Source: Dyella sedimenti (GTDB lineage: Bacteria > Pseudomonadota > Gammaproteobacteria > Xanthomonadales > Rhodanobacteraceae). From it: DNA of 64,000 nucleotides. The notes under the pieces are model-generated. The model saw only the letters and a list, made by a program, of their open reading frames with translations, had not been told where the DNA came from and ran no database searches. Positions 20,645 to 30,208 of the stretch are shown here, piece by piece; the stretch's first letter is position 1; each line of letters begins with the position of its first letter. The translations under genes and the position numbers were made by a program. The stretch covers positions 1-64,000 of the forward strand of contig NZ_JAKWJO010000008.1 in assembly GCF_022760995.1 (NCBI RefSeq), written 5' to 3'.

Positions 20645-21556
20645 ATGATTTCCAGCCATCTTTCGGTAGTCTCGCTGCGCGACCTGATGCTGGTGCAGGC
20701 GGTGCGCCGCCAGGGCAGCTTCAACAGCGCGGCGCGGGCCATGCACATCAGCCCCTCGGGGCTGTCGCACCAGGTGCAGAAGGTGGAGCAGGCGCTGGGC
20801 GCGCCGCTGTTCGAGCGGGGCGGCCGCCGCGTGGTGCCCACGGCGGGCGGCCAACGCTTGCTGGAACAGATCGACGCCGTGCTGGCCGCGGCCGAGCACC
20901 TGCAGCAGGTGGCACGCGCCGGCGAGGTGGCCTTCGGGGGCGAGTTGCGGCTGGGCGTGCCGGCCTCGCTGGGGCCCTACCTGCTGCCGCACCTGATCGG
21001 GCCGTTTCCCCAGCATTTCCCCGGCACGCGGCTCAGCCTGTCCGAAGGCAAGCCGCGCGGTCTGCTGCGCCGCCTCAACGAGGGCGAGCTGGACGCGGTG
21101 CTGGCGCCGCGCGTGGCGCCGGTCAGCGGCATCGCCATGCGCCCCTTGTTCTTCGAGCCATGGGAAGTGATGTTCCGTGCCGATCACTCTCTGGCCGGCA
21201 AGCGCAGCGTGGCGCTGGAACAGTTGCAGGCCGGCGAGGCCACGCTGATGACCGAAAGCCACTGCGAGGACGTATTGGGCGGCGGCCACGTGCAGGACGT
21301 GAGCCTGGAAAGCCTGGCGGCGCTGGTCGGCTTGCGCGGCGGCTATGCCCTGGTGCCGGCGTTGGCGCACGACAGGCTGGCCTCGATGCCCAATATCGTG
21401 CTGGCCAAGCTCAAGGGCCAGGCACCGGGGCGCGAGATCGCGCTGTACTGGCGCGAGGCATCGCCGTGGCATGCCGACCTGCAGGACTTCGCTGTGTTGT
21501 TGCGCAGGCTGGCGAAACAACGGCCGGGCTTGCGGCTGGCGGACGAGGCGGGCTGA
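20645..21556 (+). CDS. LysR-family regulator with an OxyR-like single cysteine
   Basis: This 303-residue protein has an N-terminal HTH (LRDLMLVQAVRRQGSFNSAARAMHISPSGLSHQVQKVEQALG is its core) and a LysR substrate domain closest in pattern to OxyR: LRLGVPASLGPYLLPHLIGPF, LLRRLNEGELDAVL and the segment TESHCEDV. C207 occupies the place of the peroxidatic Cys199 of E. coli OxyR, and it is the only cysteine in the protein, so the second, resolving cysteine is absent. The start at 20645 is preceded by GCAGG; an in-frame ATG at 20606 is possible. No catalase or peroxidase gene is beside it. Single-Cys redox sensing is plausible but unproven. Confidence 0.85.
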   Translation: MISSHLSVVSLRDLMLVQAVRRQGSFNSAARAMHISPSGLSHQVQKVEQALGAPLFERGGRRVVPTAGGQRLLEQIDAVLAAAEHLQQVARAGEVAFGGELRLGVPASLGPYLLPHLIGPFPQHFPGTRLSLSEGKPRGLLRRLNEGELDAVLAPRVAPVSGIAMRPLFFEPWEVMFRADHSLAGKRSVALEQLQAGEATLMTESHCEDVLGGGHVQDVSLESLAALVGLRGGYALVPALAHDRLASMPNIVLAKLKGQAPGREIALYWREASPWHADLQDFAVLLRRLAKQRPGLRLADEAG

Positions 21557-21567
21557 AGCTTTATAGC

Positions 21568-21595
21568 CGTCATCCCGGCCTGCGCCGGGATGACG
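21568..21595. repeat. GTCATCCCGGC palindrome (REP / terminator-like)
   Basis: A 12-bp perfect stem, CGTCATCCCGGC / GCCGGGATGACG, carries a 4-nt loop 12 bp downstream of the lysR stop. It may double as a transcription end for the convergent genes on both sides. Confidence 0.8.
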
Positions 21596-21677
21596 AGCGA
21601 TGATGTTGCCGAGTGAGCCACTCTCCCGCCGGGAGAGGGAGAGGCGGGTTCGAACTCGCCGTGACGTTCAGGTCGTC

Positions 21678-22364
21678 TCAGAAATCCAGCTCCTGCGACG
21701 CGCACAGGTAATCCATCATCGGCGCAAGACGCTTGAACCGGTCCACTACCCAGGGCAGCAGTTCGGCGGAGCAGGCCAGTTTCTCGTCGAAGCCTTCGCC
21801 GCAGGCGAAGTCCTTGCGCTTGAGGTCGTCGATCAGTTCATGCTCCGGATCGAAGCCGCGTGGCGGGCGGGTCAGCGATTCGCCCCAGAACTCGAAATGC
21901 TCGCGGAAAGCCTTGCCGCGCGTGGCCCGCTTCCACGCCTCCGGATTGTCGGCGAGGAAGGCGCGGATGCGCTTGAGCGCGTCCGGCTCCGGATGCCACA
22001 TGCCGCCGCCGGCGAAGCTGTCGCCGGGCTGGATGTGCATGTAGAACGCCGGCGCGGGGATTTCATGCCGGCGCTCGTGGAAGAAACGCGCGCCCTGCCA
22101 CGGCTTGTACGGCTGCTTGTCGTTGCTGTAGCGCGTGTCGCGGTAGATGCGGAACAGCGAGCCGCCGTTCTTGCGCGGATCGGCGCGGTAGTGCGGGCTG
22201 ATCTTCGCCAGCGGCGCCTGCAGGTCGGCGATCAGCGCCAGGAACGGTTCGCGCACGTCGTGCTCATAGTCGTCCTTGTGCGCCTGGAACCACTCGCGGT
22301 TGTTGTTGCGGGCCAGCGAGCGCAGGAAACGGAAAGCGGCGGGTGTGAAATAGGCGTTCGGCAT
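21678..22364 (-). CDS. DUF2461 / TIGR02453 family protein
   Basis: The 228-residue protein matches the DUF2461 family throughout. It begins FTPAAFRFLRSLARNNNREWFQAHKDDYE and contains RIYRDTRYSNDKQPYKPWQGARFFHE and FYMHIQPGDSFAGGGMWHPEPD, the family hallmarks. The biochemical role is unknown. It is cytoplasmic with no signal or membrane segment. Its ATG is 7 bp after the sbcB stop, so it is probably the second gene of an sbcB operon. Confidence 0.9.
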   Translation of the reverse strand: MPNAYFTPAAFRFLRSLARNNNREWFQAHKDDYEHDVREPFLALIADLQAPLAKISPHYRADPRKNGGSLFRIYRDTRYSNDKQPYKPWQGARFFHERRHEIPAPAFYMHIQPGDSFAGGGMWHPEPDALKRIRAFLADNPEAWKRATRGKAFREHFEFWGESLTRPPRGFDPEHELIDDLKRKDFACGEGFDEKLACSAELLPWVVDRFKRLAPMMDYLCASQELDF

Positions 22365-22371
22365 GATGGCG

Positions 22372-23820
22372 TCAGGCGGGAAGTGGCAAGGACTCGGCGG
22401 CCAACTGCTCGCCCCACAGCTGCAACTGGTCGAGCAGGGCGAGCTTGCCTTGCTGGGCCGGGTCGGCGCGCAGCACGGCGAGGCGGGCGAAGTAATCGTC
22501 GAGGGTGAGGTCGGTCAGGGCCGTGTGCCTGGTCAGGCGGTCGTGGCGGAAATGGTGCCAGCGCGCCTGTTCCTCGGCATCGAGCGTTTCCGGCCAGTTG
22601 CGCGCGCGGTAGCGGAACAGCAGTTCCGGATAGCGCGGGTCGCGGAACGGAAACGCGCGCTGCCCCAACTGCCCCGGCGGCGTGCCGCGCACTTCGGCCA
22701 GCAGGCGCTTGTCGGCGTCGGGCAGGAAGCCGCTGTACAGGGCCAGCTCGGGATCCTCCGGCGGCGGCAGCTCGGCCGCGCGCTGGAACACGCGGCGCAG
22801 CTTGGCGGCGAGGCCCTCGGCGGAGGCAAGCATGTCGCGGTGCGCGTGGGCGCGCTCCAGGTCGATCTGCAGGCGAGCGAGGTCCACGCCCTTGAGCACC
22901 GACAGTGGCGCCAGCGCGGGCGCCCGGTTGGCGCGCACGGTGCGCAGCGGAATGCGCGAGACGCCTTCGGGCAGGTCAGCGCGCGCGGTGAAGATGCGGT
23001 CGGCGATCTCGTCCTCGTCCAGCGCCAGCCAATCGGAGGGATCGGTGGCCAGGTCGTAGGCGATGATCTCGGCGGGCCGGCTCGGATGTGCAGCCAGCGG
23101 CACGATCACGGCCAGGCAATGCCGGCTGGCGGGATAGCGCGAGGATACGTGCACCACCGGCGTCATCGCCGCCACGTCCAGCAGCTCGAACACGCGCTGC
23201 TTGCGACGCAGGTTGAAGTACCATTCCCACAACCGTGGCTGGCGCACGCGGATCAGCCGCGCCAGCTCGATCAGGGCGTGCACGTCCGACAGCGCGTCGT
23301 GCGCGCGCTCCTGCTGCAAGTGGTTGGCTGCCGCCAGGTGTTCCAGCTTGAAGCTCGGCGTGCCGTCCTCGCGCTGCGGCCACACGATGCCCTCGGGTCG
23401 CAGCGCCTGGCACATGCGCGCCAGGTCGATCAGGTCCCAGCGCGAGTTGCCGTTCTCCCATTCGCGCCCATAGGGCTCGAACATGTTGCGGTAGAGCAGT
23501 TGCCGGGTTACCTCGTCGTCGAAGCGCAGCGAGTTGTAGCCCACGCCGCAGGTGCCGGGCTGGGCCAGTTGCTCGTGCACGCGGGCGGCGAAATCCGCCT
23601 CGATCACGCCCTCGCGCTCGGCCTGCTGCGGGGTGATGCCGGTGATCAGGCAGGCCTCGGGATGCGGCGGCATCTCCCGCGGCGGCTTGCCGAAGAACAT
23701 CACCGGCTCGCCCACGATCTCCAGTTCCAGGGTGGTGCGGATGCCGGCGAACTGCACCGGACGGTCGCGCCACGGATCGGCGCCGAAGGTCTCGTAATCG
23801 TGCCAGAAGAAGGTCTGCAT
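22372..23820 (-). CDS. sbcB: Exodeoxyribonuclease I
   Basis: The 482-residue 3'-5' single-strand DNA exonuclease works in recombination and mismatch repair. The DEDDh catalytic site begins at FFWHDYETFGADP. Other landmarks are GYNSLRFDDEVTRQLLYRNMFEPYGREW, ERAHDALSDVHALIELARLI, and the C-terminal SH3-like and helical extension that clamps DNA (HTALTDLTLDDYFARLAVLRAD). I start at MQTFFWHD (23820), as in the family; an ATG at 23832 is also in frame. It faces away from orn with about 100 bp between. Confidence 0.93.
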   Translation of the reverse strand: MQTFFWHDYETFGADPWRDRPVQFAGIRTTLELEIVGEPVMFFGKPPREMPPHPEACLITGITPQQAEREGVIEADFAARVHEQLAQPGTCGVGYNSLRFDDEVTRQLLYRNMFEPYGREWENGNSRWDLIDLARMCQALRPEGIVWPQREDGTPSFKLEHLAAANHLQQERAHDALSDVHALIELARLIRVRQPRLWEWYFNLRRKQRVFELLDVAAMTPVVHVSSRYPASRHCLAVIVPLAAHPSRPAEIIAYDLATDPSDWLALDEDEIADRIFTARADLPEGVSRIPLRTVRANRAPALAPLSVLKGVDLARLQIDLERAHAHRDMLASAEGLAAKLRRVFQRAAELPPPEDPELALYSGFLPDADKRLLAEVRGTPPGQLGQRAFPFRDPRYPELLFRYRARNWPETLDAEEQARWHHFRHDRLTRHTALTDLTLDDYFARLAVLRADPAQQGKLALLDQLQLWGEQLAAESLPLPA

Positions 23821-23924
23821 GCCGGCGATCATCGCATGGCCACGCGGCGGGCTTCACCCGTCCAGGTCAGAAAACACAGGTCCGGTGGGGAGCCTGCTGC
23901 TAGACTTCGCGACCAGGAGGACGC

Positions 23925-24485
23925 ATGAGCCAAGCGAACGACGACAATCTGATCTGGATCGATCTGGAAATGACCGGGCTCGATACGGACAACGACTCCA
24001 TCCTCGAGATCGCCACCATCGTCACCGACAAGGACCTGCGCATACTCGCCGAGGGCCCGGTGTTCGCGATCCGCCACGCGCTGGAGCGGCTGGAAGGCAT
24101 GGACGCCTGGAACCGCAACCAGCACCGCCGGTCCGGCCTGTGGGACCAGGTGGTCGCCTCGGCGGACGACCACGCCGCGGCCGAACGGGCCACGCTGGAG
24201 TTCCTCAAGGACTGGGTGCCGCCGGGCAAGTCGCCGATGTGCGGCAACTCGATCTGCCAGGACCGCCGCTTCCTGCATCGCCAGATGCCACGGTTGGAGC
24301 GCTACTTCCACTACCGCAACCTCGACGTATCCACCTTGAAGGAACTGGCGCGCCGCTGGGCGCCCATGATCGGCAAGGGCTTCGCCAAGGAATCGGCGCA
24401 TACCGCGCTGTCGGATATCCGCGATTCCATCGACGAGCTGCGCTACTACCGCCAGTTCATGGGCCCGCTGGGCGGCGAACGCTGA
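23925..24485 (+). CDS. orn: Oligoribonuclease
   Basis: The 186-residue DEDDh 3'-5' exoribonuclease degrades 2-5-nt RNAs and pGpG, so it also completes c-di-GMP breakdown. Catalytic motifs are [33 protein letters not shown], and [19 protein letters not shown] perfect AGGAGG lies 5 bp before the ATG. Oligoribonuclease is essential in many gammaproteobacteria. It is followed at short distance by folP and glmM in the same direction. Confidence 0.95.
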   Translation: MSQANDDNLIWIDLEMTGLDTDNDSILEIATIVTDKDLRILAEGPVFAIRHALERLEGMDAWNRNQHRRSGLWDQVVASADDHAAAERATLEFLKDWVPPGKSPMCGNSICQDRRFLHRQMPRLERYFHYRNLDVSTLKELARRWAPMIGKGFAKESAHTALSDIRDSIDELRYYRQFMGPLGGER

Positions 24486-24505
24486 CCTGCCACCGGAAAG
24501 CCGCC

Positions 24506-25417
24506 ATGTCCCTCGACGACTTGTTCGCCCCCGTGCTCGATTGCGCCGGCCGGCCCCTGAAGCTGGACCGGCCGCGCGTGGTGGGCATCCTCAACGTCAC
24601 GCCCGACTCGTTTTCCGACGGCGGCAGCCACGCCAGCGTCGAGGACGCCGTGGCGCATGGCCTGCGCCTGGTGGAGGAGGGCGCGGACATGCTCGACGTC
24701 GGCGGCGAATCGACCCGCCCCGGTGCCGCCGAGGTGCCGCTGGAAGAAGAACTGCGCCGCGTGGTGCCGGTGCTGGAGCAACTGGCCGCGCGCACCACGG
24801 TGCCGCTGGCCGTGGATACCTCCAAGCCCGAGGTGATGCGCGCCGCCGTGGCCGCCGGCGCGGGCATGGTCAACGACGTCTACGCGCTGCGCCGCGAAGG
24901 CGCGCTGGATGCCGCGGCGGAACTCGGCGTGCCGGTGTGCCTGATGCATATGCTGGGCGAGCCGCGCAGCATGCAGGACGACCCGCATTACGACGACGTG
25001 GTGGGCGAGGTGCATCGTTTCCTCGCCGACCGCCTGTTCGCCTGCGAGATAGCCGGCATCGACCGCCGCAAGGTGATGGTCGATCCCGGCTTCGGCTTCG
25101 GCAAGACGCTGGAGCACAACCTGGCGCTGCTGCGCGCGCTGGATCGCTTCGCCAACCTGGGCGGTGGCGTCTACGTGGGATTGTCGCGCAAGTCGATGAT
25201 CGGCGCCCTGACCGGCCGGCAGGTGCCGGCGGAGCGCGCGGCCGGCTCGGTCGCCGCCGCGCTGATCGCAGTGCAGCGTGGCGCGCGCCTGGTGCGCGTG
25301 CATGATGTGGCGGCCACGGTCGATGCGCTGGCGGTATGGCGCGCGGTGCATGCGGGCGATATGCCGCCGCGCCGCGACGACAAGCCGTCCGCGCCGCGCT
25401 GGCCGGACGACGAATAA
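24506..25417 (+). CDS. folP: Dihydropteroate synthase
   Basis: The 303-residue TIM-barrel enzyme condenses p-aminobenzoate with dihydropterin pyrophosphate in folate synthesis and is the sulfonamide target. Landmarks are VVGILNVTPDSFSDGGSH, DVGGESTRPGAAEV, AGMVNDVYALR, and VDPGFGFGKTLEHNLALLR. A short C-terminal extension past HAGDMPPRRDD is charged. It lies 20 bp after orn and 57 bp before glmM, the latter pairing being common across proteobacteria. Confidence 0.95.
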   Translation: MSLDDLFAPVLDCAGRPLKLDRPRVVGILNVTPDSFSDGGSHASVEDAVAHGLRLVEEGADMLDVGGESTRPGAAEVPLEEELRRVVPVLEQLAARTTVPLAVDTSKPEVMRAAVAAGAGMVNDVYALRREGALDAAAELGVPVCLMHMLGEPRSMQDDPHYDDVVGEVHRFLADRLFACEIAGIDRRKVMVDPGFGFGKTLEHNLALLRALDRFANLGGGVYVGLSRKSMIGALTGRQVPAERAAGSVAAALIAVQRGARLVRVHDVAATVDALAVWRAVHAGDMPPRRDDKPSAPRWPDDE

Positions 25418-25474
25418 CCACGAACAAGGACAGGCCTGGCGCGGCCAGTACGACGCCGGCCGGGAGCCAAGGCC

Positions 25475-26827
25475 ATGACACAACGCAAGTATTTCGGAAC
25501 CGACGGCATCCGTGGCCTGGTGGGTCAGTGGCCGATCAGCGCGGACTTCATGTTGAAGCTGGGGCGCGCGCTCGGCGTGGTGCTGGCGCGGCACGGCCAT
25601 GAGCGGCCGAAGGTGCTGATCGGCAAGGACACCCGCGTCTCCGGCTACATGTTCGAGTCGGCGCTGGAAGCCGGCCTGGTGGCGGCGGGCGCGGACGTCG
25701 GCCTGCTCGGCCCCATGCCGACGCCGGCGGTGGCCTTCCTCACGCGCTCGCTGCGCGCCGATGCCGGCATCGTCATCAGTGCCTCGCACAACCCGCACCA
25801 CGACAACGGCATCAAGTTCTTCTCCGCCCACGGCGAGAAGCTCTCCGACGAGATCGAGCTGGCCATCGAGGAAGAACTGGCGCTGGATTTCACCACCGTG
25901 CCGTCGGAGCGGCTGGGCAAGGCCGTGCGCATCGCCGACGCGGTCACGCGCTATGCCGAGTTCTGCAAGTCCACTGTGGCCGAGGATTTCAGCCTGCGCG
26001 GCCTGAAGATCGTGCTGGACTGCGCCAACGGCGCCACCTACCAGGTCGCGCCCAAGGTGTTCGCCGAACTGGGCGCCCAGGTCAGCGCCATCGGCGACCG
26101 GCCCGACGGCTTCAATATCAACCGCGAGGTCGGCTCCACCCATCCACAGGCGCTGCAGCGCGCGGTGGCGGAGCAGGGCGCGGACATCGGCATCGCCTTC
26201 GACGGCGACGGCGACCGCTTGCAGCTGGTGGACCGCCACGGCGTGCTGGCCGATGGCGACGACATCCTCTACGTGCTGGCCCACGCCTGGCATGCCCAGG
26301 GCCTGCTGCAGGGGCCGGTGGTCGGCACCCTGATGAGCAACTACGGCCTGCAACTGGCGCTGGGCGAGCTGGACGTGGCGCTGATCCGCGCCAACGTGGG
26401 CGACCGCTACGTACTGCAGCAGCTCAAGGCGCACGGCGGCAACCTGGGCGGCGAGACTTCCGGCCATATCCTGTGCCTGGACCGGGCCACCACCGGCGAC
26501 GGCATCGTCTCGGCGCTGGCGGTGCTGGAGGCCCTGGGCCAGTTGGGCAAGGACCTGGCCGAGGCGCGCCAGGGCCTGCACAAGCTGCCGCAGATCATGA
26601 TCAACGTGCGCGCCGAGGGCGTCCGCGAGGCGCTGGGCAGCGAAGCGGTGAAGGCTGCCCTGGCCGAGACCGAGGGCGCGCTGGCCGGCCGCGGCCGCGT
26701 GGTGCTGCGCGCCTCCGGCACCGAGCCGCTGGTGCGCGTGACGGTCGAGGCCGCCAATGAGGCCGAGGTGCGCCAGTTGGCCGAGAGGCTGGCCGATGTC
26801 GTAAAATCCGCAGCCGAACGCTCGTGA
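25475..26827 (+). CDS. glmM: Phosphoglucosamine mutase
   Basis: The 450-residue alpha-D-phosphohexomutase converts glucosamine-6-phosphate to glucosamine-1-phosphate for UDP-GlcNAc and cell-wall synthesis. The start [14 protein letters not shown] is the family start. The phosphoserine is S104 in [17 protein letters not shown]. Mg binding is in [13 protein letters not shown], and the phosphate-binding C-terminal loop is [12 protein letters not shown]. An AGCCAAGG-type ribosome site precedes the ATG. It ends the orn-folP-glmM run. Confidence 0.95.
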   Translation: MTQRKYFGTDGIRGLVGQWPISADFMLKLGRALGVVLARHGHERPKVLIGKDTRVSGYMFESALEAGLVAAGADVGLLGPMPTPAVAFLTRSLRADAGIVISASHNPHHDNGIKFFSAHGEKLSDEIELAIEEELALDFTTVPSERLGKAVRIADAVTRYAEFCKSTVAEDFSLRGLKIVLDCANGATYQVAPKVFAELGAQVSAIGDRPDGFNINREVGSTHPQALQRAVAEQGADIGIAFDGDGDRLQLVDRHGVLADGDDILYVLAHAWHAQGLLQGPVVGTLMSNYGLQLALGELDVALIRANVGDRYVLQQLKAHGGNLGGETSGHILCLDRATTGDGIVSALAVLEALGQLGKDLAEARQGLHKLPQIMINVRAEGVREALGSEAVKAALAETEGALAGRGRVVLRASGTEPLVRVTVEAANEAEVRQLAERLADVVKSAAERS

Positions 26828-26925
26828 GCCTGTAACACCCAGGTCGCCAAGGATTGGCCCGACGTGCCCCGCCCCTGCGGTGGCGGACAGACAAGTGGAC
26901 CGCACGCACAACCTGTGGACAAGCC

Positions 26926-27861
26926 ATGAAGAAAGTTCCGACCCTCGACATCCGTCGATACGATACCGACCGCGCCGCGTTCGTGGCCGAGCTGGGTGCT
27001 GCCTACCGCGAGTACGGTTTCTGTTGCATCAGCGGCCACGGCATCCCGCGGGAGTTGATCGACGGCGCCTATGACACTTTCCAGCGTTTCTTCGCGCTGC
27101 CGACCGATGCCAAGCTGAAGTACCACGTGCCCGGCACCGGCGGCGCGCGCGGCTACACGCCGTACAAGGTGGAGACGGCCAAGGACAGCAAATACGCCGA
27201 CCTCAAGGAGTTCTGGCACATCGGCCGCGAGATCCCGCGCGATTCGAAGTTCGCCGACGTGATGCCGCCGAATATCTGGCCGGCCGAGGTGGAGGACTTC
27301 AAGCAGTACGGCTACGGCCTGTTCGAGGCGCTGGACCAGCTCGGCTCGCGCGTGCTGCGCGCGCTGGCGCTGCACATCGGCCTGCCGGAGCACTTCTTCG
27401 ACGACAAGATCGACCAGGGCAACTCCATCCTGCGCCCGATCCACTACCCGCCGATCACGGAAGAGAACGTGCCCAATGTGCGCGCCGGTGCGCACGAGGA
27501 CATCAACTTCATCACCCTGCTGGTCGGCGCCAGCGCCGAGGGCCTGGAAGTGCTCACCCGCGAAGGCGAGTGGCTGCCCATCACCACCGAGGGCGACGCC
27601 ATCGTGGTGAACATCGGCGACATGCTGCAGCGCCTGACCAACCACGTATACCCGTCCACCACCCACCGCGTGGTGAACCCGCCGAACGAGAACGCCCGCA
27701 AGCCGCGCTACTCGGTGCCGTACTTCTTGCATCCGAACCCGGACGTGGTGCTCGACCCGCTGCCACAGACCGTCACGGCCGACAACCCGAGCCGCTACGA
27801 CACCAGCATCACCTCGCACGAGTACCTGCTGCAGCGCCTGCGCGAGATCAAGCTGATCTAG
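26926..27861 (+). CDS. Isopenicillin N synthase-like 2-oxoglutarate/Fe(II) oxygenase
   Basis: The 311-residue protein has the two-part IPNS layout: a DIOX_N-like N-terminus (VPTLDIRRYDTD, YGFCCISGHGIPRELID) and the Fe(II)/2OG jelly-roll with the HxD of GAHEDINFITLL, the distal His in STTHRVVNP, and the 2OG-binding RYSVPYFLHP. The real substrate is unknown; bacterial members of this group are usually annotated generically and act on small molecules or amino acids. It is not a beta-lactam gene by context. The ATG at 26926 starts the recognisable fold but lacks a strong ribosome site. Confidence 0.88.
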   Translation: MKKVPTLDIRRYDTDRAAFVAELGAAYREYGFCCISGHGIPRELIDGAYDTFQRFFALPTDAKLKYHVPGTGGARGYTPYKVETAKDSKYADLKEFWHIGREIPRDSKFADVMPPNIWPAEVEDFKQYGYGLFEALDQLGSRVLRALALHIGLPEHFFDDKIDQGNSILRPIHYPPITEENVPNVRAGAHEDINFITLLVGASAEGLEVLTREGEWLPITTEGDAIVVNIGDMLQRLTNHVYPSTTHRVVNPPNENARKPRYSVPYFLHPNPDVVLDPLPQTVTADNPSRYDTSITSHEYLLQRLREIKLI

Positions 27862-27883
27862 GGCCAGTTCGCGCTACCACCTT

Positions 27884-27979
27884 CACCCCCTCCCAGCCTC
27901 CCCCTGCGAGCAAGGGGAGGAGCCAAAAGCATGCCGCTTTGCTCCCTCCCCTGCGTGCAGGGGAGGGTTGGGGAGGGGT
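27884..27979. repeat. C-rich inverted repeat doublet (REP-like)
   Basis: About 96 bp of paired hairpins: CCTCCCAGCC and CCCTGCGAGCAAGGGG on the left are mirrored by CCCTGCGTGCAGGGG and GGTTGGGGAGGGG on the right. The same doublet forms the core of the MITE-like element at 57339-57501. It lies between the oxygenase and the convergent SDR gene. Confidence 0.75.
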
Positions 27980-28045
27980 AACCAGCCGCGCGGAGACCTT
28001 ACTATCGCACCGGGCGGATGTTTCCCAGGCTGGCATAGCGCGTGT

Positions 28046-28861
28046 TTACGGCGCCGTTGCCTGCGCCCGGTAGCGCTTCGATTCCCGCGCCGACAGCCAT
28101 AGCGTCAGCCGGTCCGGCAGCAGTTTCACCAGGGCCTTGATAAAGCGGTTGACCCCACCGGTCACGTGCACCACCTCGCCGCGCTCCACCGCGTCGTGGC
28201 CTTCGCGTACCACCGCCTCGGCGGTTTGCCACATGAAGCCGGGCAGCTTGTTCATCAGCTCGCGCGTGCCGGTGACGTCGTGGAATTCCGACCAGGTGAA
28301 GCCTGGGCACAAGGCGCACACGTGGATGCCGAGGTGGCGGTTCTCCAGCGCCAGCGACTGCGAGAACTTGATCAGGTAGGCCTTGCTCGCCGCATACAGC
28401 GTGTGGCCGGCCGAGCCCGGCACGTGGCCGGCGAGCGAGGCCACGTTGATAATGCGGCCATAGCCGCGCTCGCGCATGCCGGGCAGCAGCCGCCAGGCCA
28501 GCTCGGTGGGAGCGGTCATCAGTACGCGGATAAAGGCCTCATGGACGGGCCAGTCGTTCGATTCGAAGGTGCCGGGCACGCCATAGCCGGCGTTGTTGAC
28601 CAGCCAGTCCACCGCCAGACCACGTGCAGCCAGCGCATCGCACAGCGCGGCCACGGCCTGGGGATCGGCCAGGTCGGCCGGCAACACGGTGACGTTGCGC
28701 TGGTAGCGGGTCCGCAGTTCCCCGGCCAGGGCCTCCAGGCGCTCGGTGCGGCGGGCCGTGAGCACCAGGTCGTGCCCGCGCGCGGCAAGATCCCGCGCAA
28801 AGGCGGCGCCGATGCCGGCGGAAGCGCCGGTGACCAGCGTCAGGGGGCGGGCGGCGGTCAT
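28046..28861 (-). CDS. SDR-family oxidoreductase
   Basis: The 271-residue classical short-chain dehydrogenase has the NAD(P) glycine motif TGASAGIGAAFA, the NNAGYG structural motif, and the catalytic Ser-Tyr-Lys in NVASLAGHVPG and YAASKAYLIKF. The C-terminal portion RFIKALVKLLPDRLTLWLSARESKRYR is positively charged and may be membrane-peripheral, as in DltE-like/YqjQ-type members. The substrate is unknown. The start at 28861 is chosen because GGAGACCACTTG precedes it. It is divergent from tpiA. Confidence 0.88.
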   Translation of the reverse strand: MTAARPLTLVTGASAGIGAAFARDLAARGHDLVLTARRTERLEALAGELRTRYQRNVTVLPADLADPQAVAALCDALAARGLAVDWLVNNAGYGVPGTFESNDWPVHEAFIRVLMTAPTELAWRLLPGMRERGYGRIINVASLAGHVPGSAGHTLYAASKAYLIKFSQSLALENRHLGIHVCALCPGFTWSEFHDVTGTRELMNKLPGFMWQTAEAVVREGHDAVERGEVVHVTGGVNRFIKALVKLLPDRLTLWLSARESKRYRAQATAP

Positions 28862-28983
28862 CAAGTGGTCTCCTTGTGGTTGTTTCGATTTTTGCCCATG
28901 CAGCAATGGCTTGTCAGTCATGCATTGCCAGTGGCATGGTCGCTCGCTAAGCTTTCGGGTTTACATGCAAGGGATGTAAAGGC

Positions 28984-29733
28984 ATGCGCAAGAAATTCGT
29001 CGCCGGCAACTGGAAGATGCATGGAAGCCGCAGTATGGCGGCTGCGCTGGTCGGCGACATCGTGGCGGCCCTGCCGACCGCAATCGACGTGGCGGTGTTT
29101 CCCCCCTTTCCCTATCTCGGCGAACTGGCCAGCCAGCACGCTGGCTCGGGCCTGGGTTTCGGCGGGCAGGACGTGAGCGAGCACGAGGGGCAGGGCGCTT
29201 ATACCGGCGAGGTATCCGCCGCGATGCTGGCGGACGTGGGCGCGCAATGGGTGCTGGTGGGGCATTCCGAGCGCCGCCAGTACCACCGCGAGAGCGACAA
29301 GCTGGTGGCCCGCAAATTCGCCGCCGCGCTGGCCGGCGGCCTGACCCCGATCCTGTGCGTGGGCGAGACGCTGGCCGAGCGCGAGACCGGCCTCACCGAG
29401 GCCGTGGTGGCGCGCCAACTGAGGGCGGTGATCGAGCTGAACGGCATCGCCGGCTTCGACACCGCGGTGATCGCCTACGAGCCGATCTGGGCCATCGGCA
29501 CCGGCCATACCGCCGCGCCGGAACATGCCCAGCACGTCCACGCGTTCATCCGTAGCCAACTGGAAAAAGAAGATGCTATGATTGCCCGTCTGACTCGGCT
29601 GCTTTATGGCGGCAGCGTCAAAGCGGCGAATGCTGCGGATTTGTTCGCGCAACCGGACGTGGATGGTGGGTTGATCGGGGGCGCCTCGCTGGCGGCGGCT
29701 GATTTCCTGGGTATCTGCGCGGCGGCCCACTGA
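28984..29733 (+). CDS. tpiA: Triosephosphate isomerase
   Basis: The 249-residue TIM-barrel enzyme interconverts dihydroxyacetone phosphate and glyceraldehyde-3-phosphate. It opens RKKFVAGNWKMHGS, with the catalytic His in VLVGHSERRQYH, the catalytic Glu in VIAYEPIWAIGTGHTA, and the phosphate loop GGSVKAANAADLF. It is followed after 23 bp by secG, the order found in many proteobacteria. Confidence 0.96.
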   Translation: MRKKFVAGNWKMHGSRSMAAALVGDIVAALPTAIDVAVFPPFPYLGELASQHAGSGLGFGGQDVSEHEGQGAYTGEVSAAMLADVGAQWVLVGHSERRQYHRESDKLVARKFAAALAGGLTPILCVGETLAERETGLTEAVVARQLRAVIELNGIAGFDTAVIAYEPIWAIGTGHTAAPEHAQHVHAFIRSQLEKEDAMIARLTRLLYGGSVKAANAADLFAQPDVDGGLIGGASLAAADFLGICAAAH

Positions 29734-29756
29734 GCGCTACGGACTCTTAGAGAACC

Positions 29757-30197
29757 ATGTTCGTCATCTTCAGCGTCTTCTACATTCTGATCGCCGCGGC
29801 GATGATCGTGCTGATCCTGATGCAGCGCGGCGCAGGTGCGGACGCGGGCTCCGGTTTCGGCGGCGGCGCTTCCGCCACCGTGTTCGGCGCGCGTGGCTCG
29901 TCCAGCTTCCTGACCCGTACCACGGCGGTGCTGGCGGCACTGTTCTTCGCGCTCAGCCTCGGCATGGGCATCTACCTTGGCCACCATGGTTCGCAGCAAG
30001 GTAGCGGCAGCGATCTCGGCGTGATGTCCGGTCTTGCCAACAAGCCGGCTGCCACGCAGAATGCGCAGCCCGCCGCGCCGGCCAACGCGGAAATCCCGCA
30101 GGCCACCAAGCCTGCCGCCGGCGACGTCCCGGCCGCCATGGCCCCGGCCAAGTCCGCGGGCGACGTGCCGCAGGCGACGGAACCGAAGAAAAACTAA
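29757..30197 (+). CDS. secG: Preprotein translocase subunit SecG
   Basis: SecG is the small subunit of the SecYEG channel. Residues 1-20 (FVIFSVFYILIAAAMIVLIL) and ~53-72 form the two membrane helices. The family motif MQRGAGADAGSGFGGGASATVFGARGSSSFL lies between them, then LTRTTAVLAALFFALSLGMG. The ~70 residues after the second helix form an Ala/Pro/Lys-rich cytoplasmic or periplasmic tail longer than in E. coli SecG. It is directly upstream of tRNA-Leu. Confidence 0.94.
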   Translation: MFVIFSVFYILIAAAMIVLILMQRGAGADAGSGFGGGASATVFGARGSSSFLTRTTAVLAALFFALSLGMGIYLGHHGSQQGSGSDLGVMSGLANKPAATQNAQPAAPANAEIPQATKPAAGDVPAAMAPAKSAGDVPQATEPKKN

Positions 30198-30208
30198 GCA
30201 AGACACCT

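Noticed and set aside
26926..27861. Isopenicillin N synthase as a beta-lactam pathway gene
   Set aside because: Only the fold family matches. No ACV synthetase or other pathway gene is near, and such oxygenases are common in bacteria.
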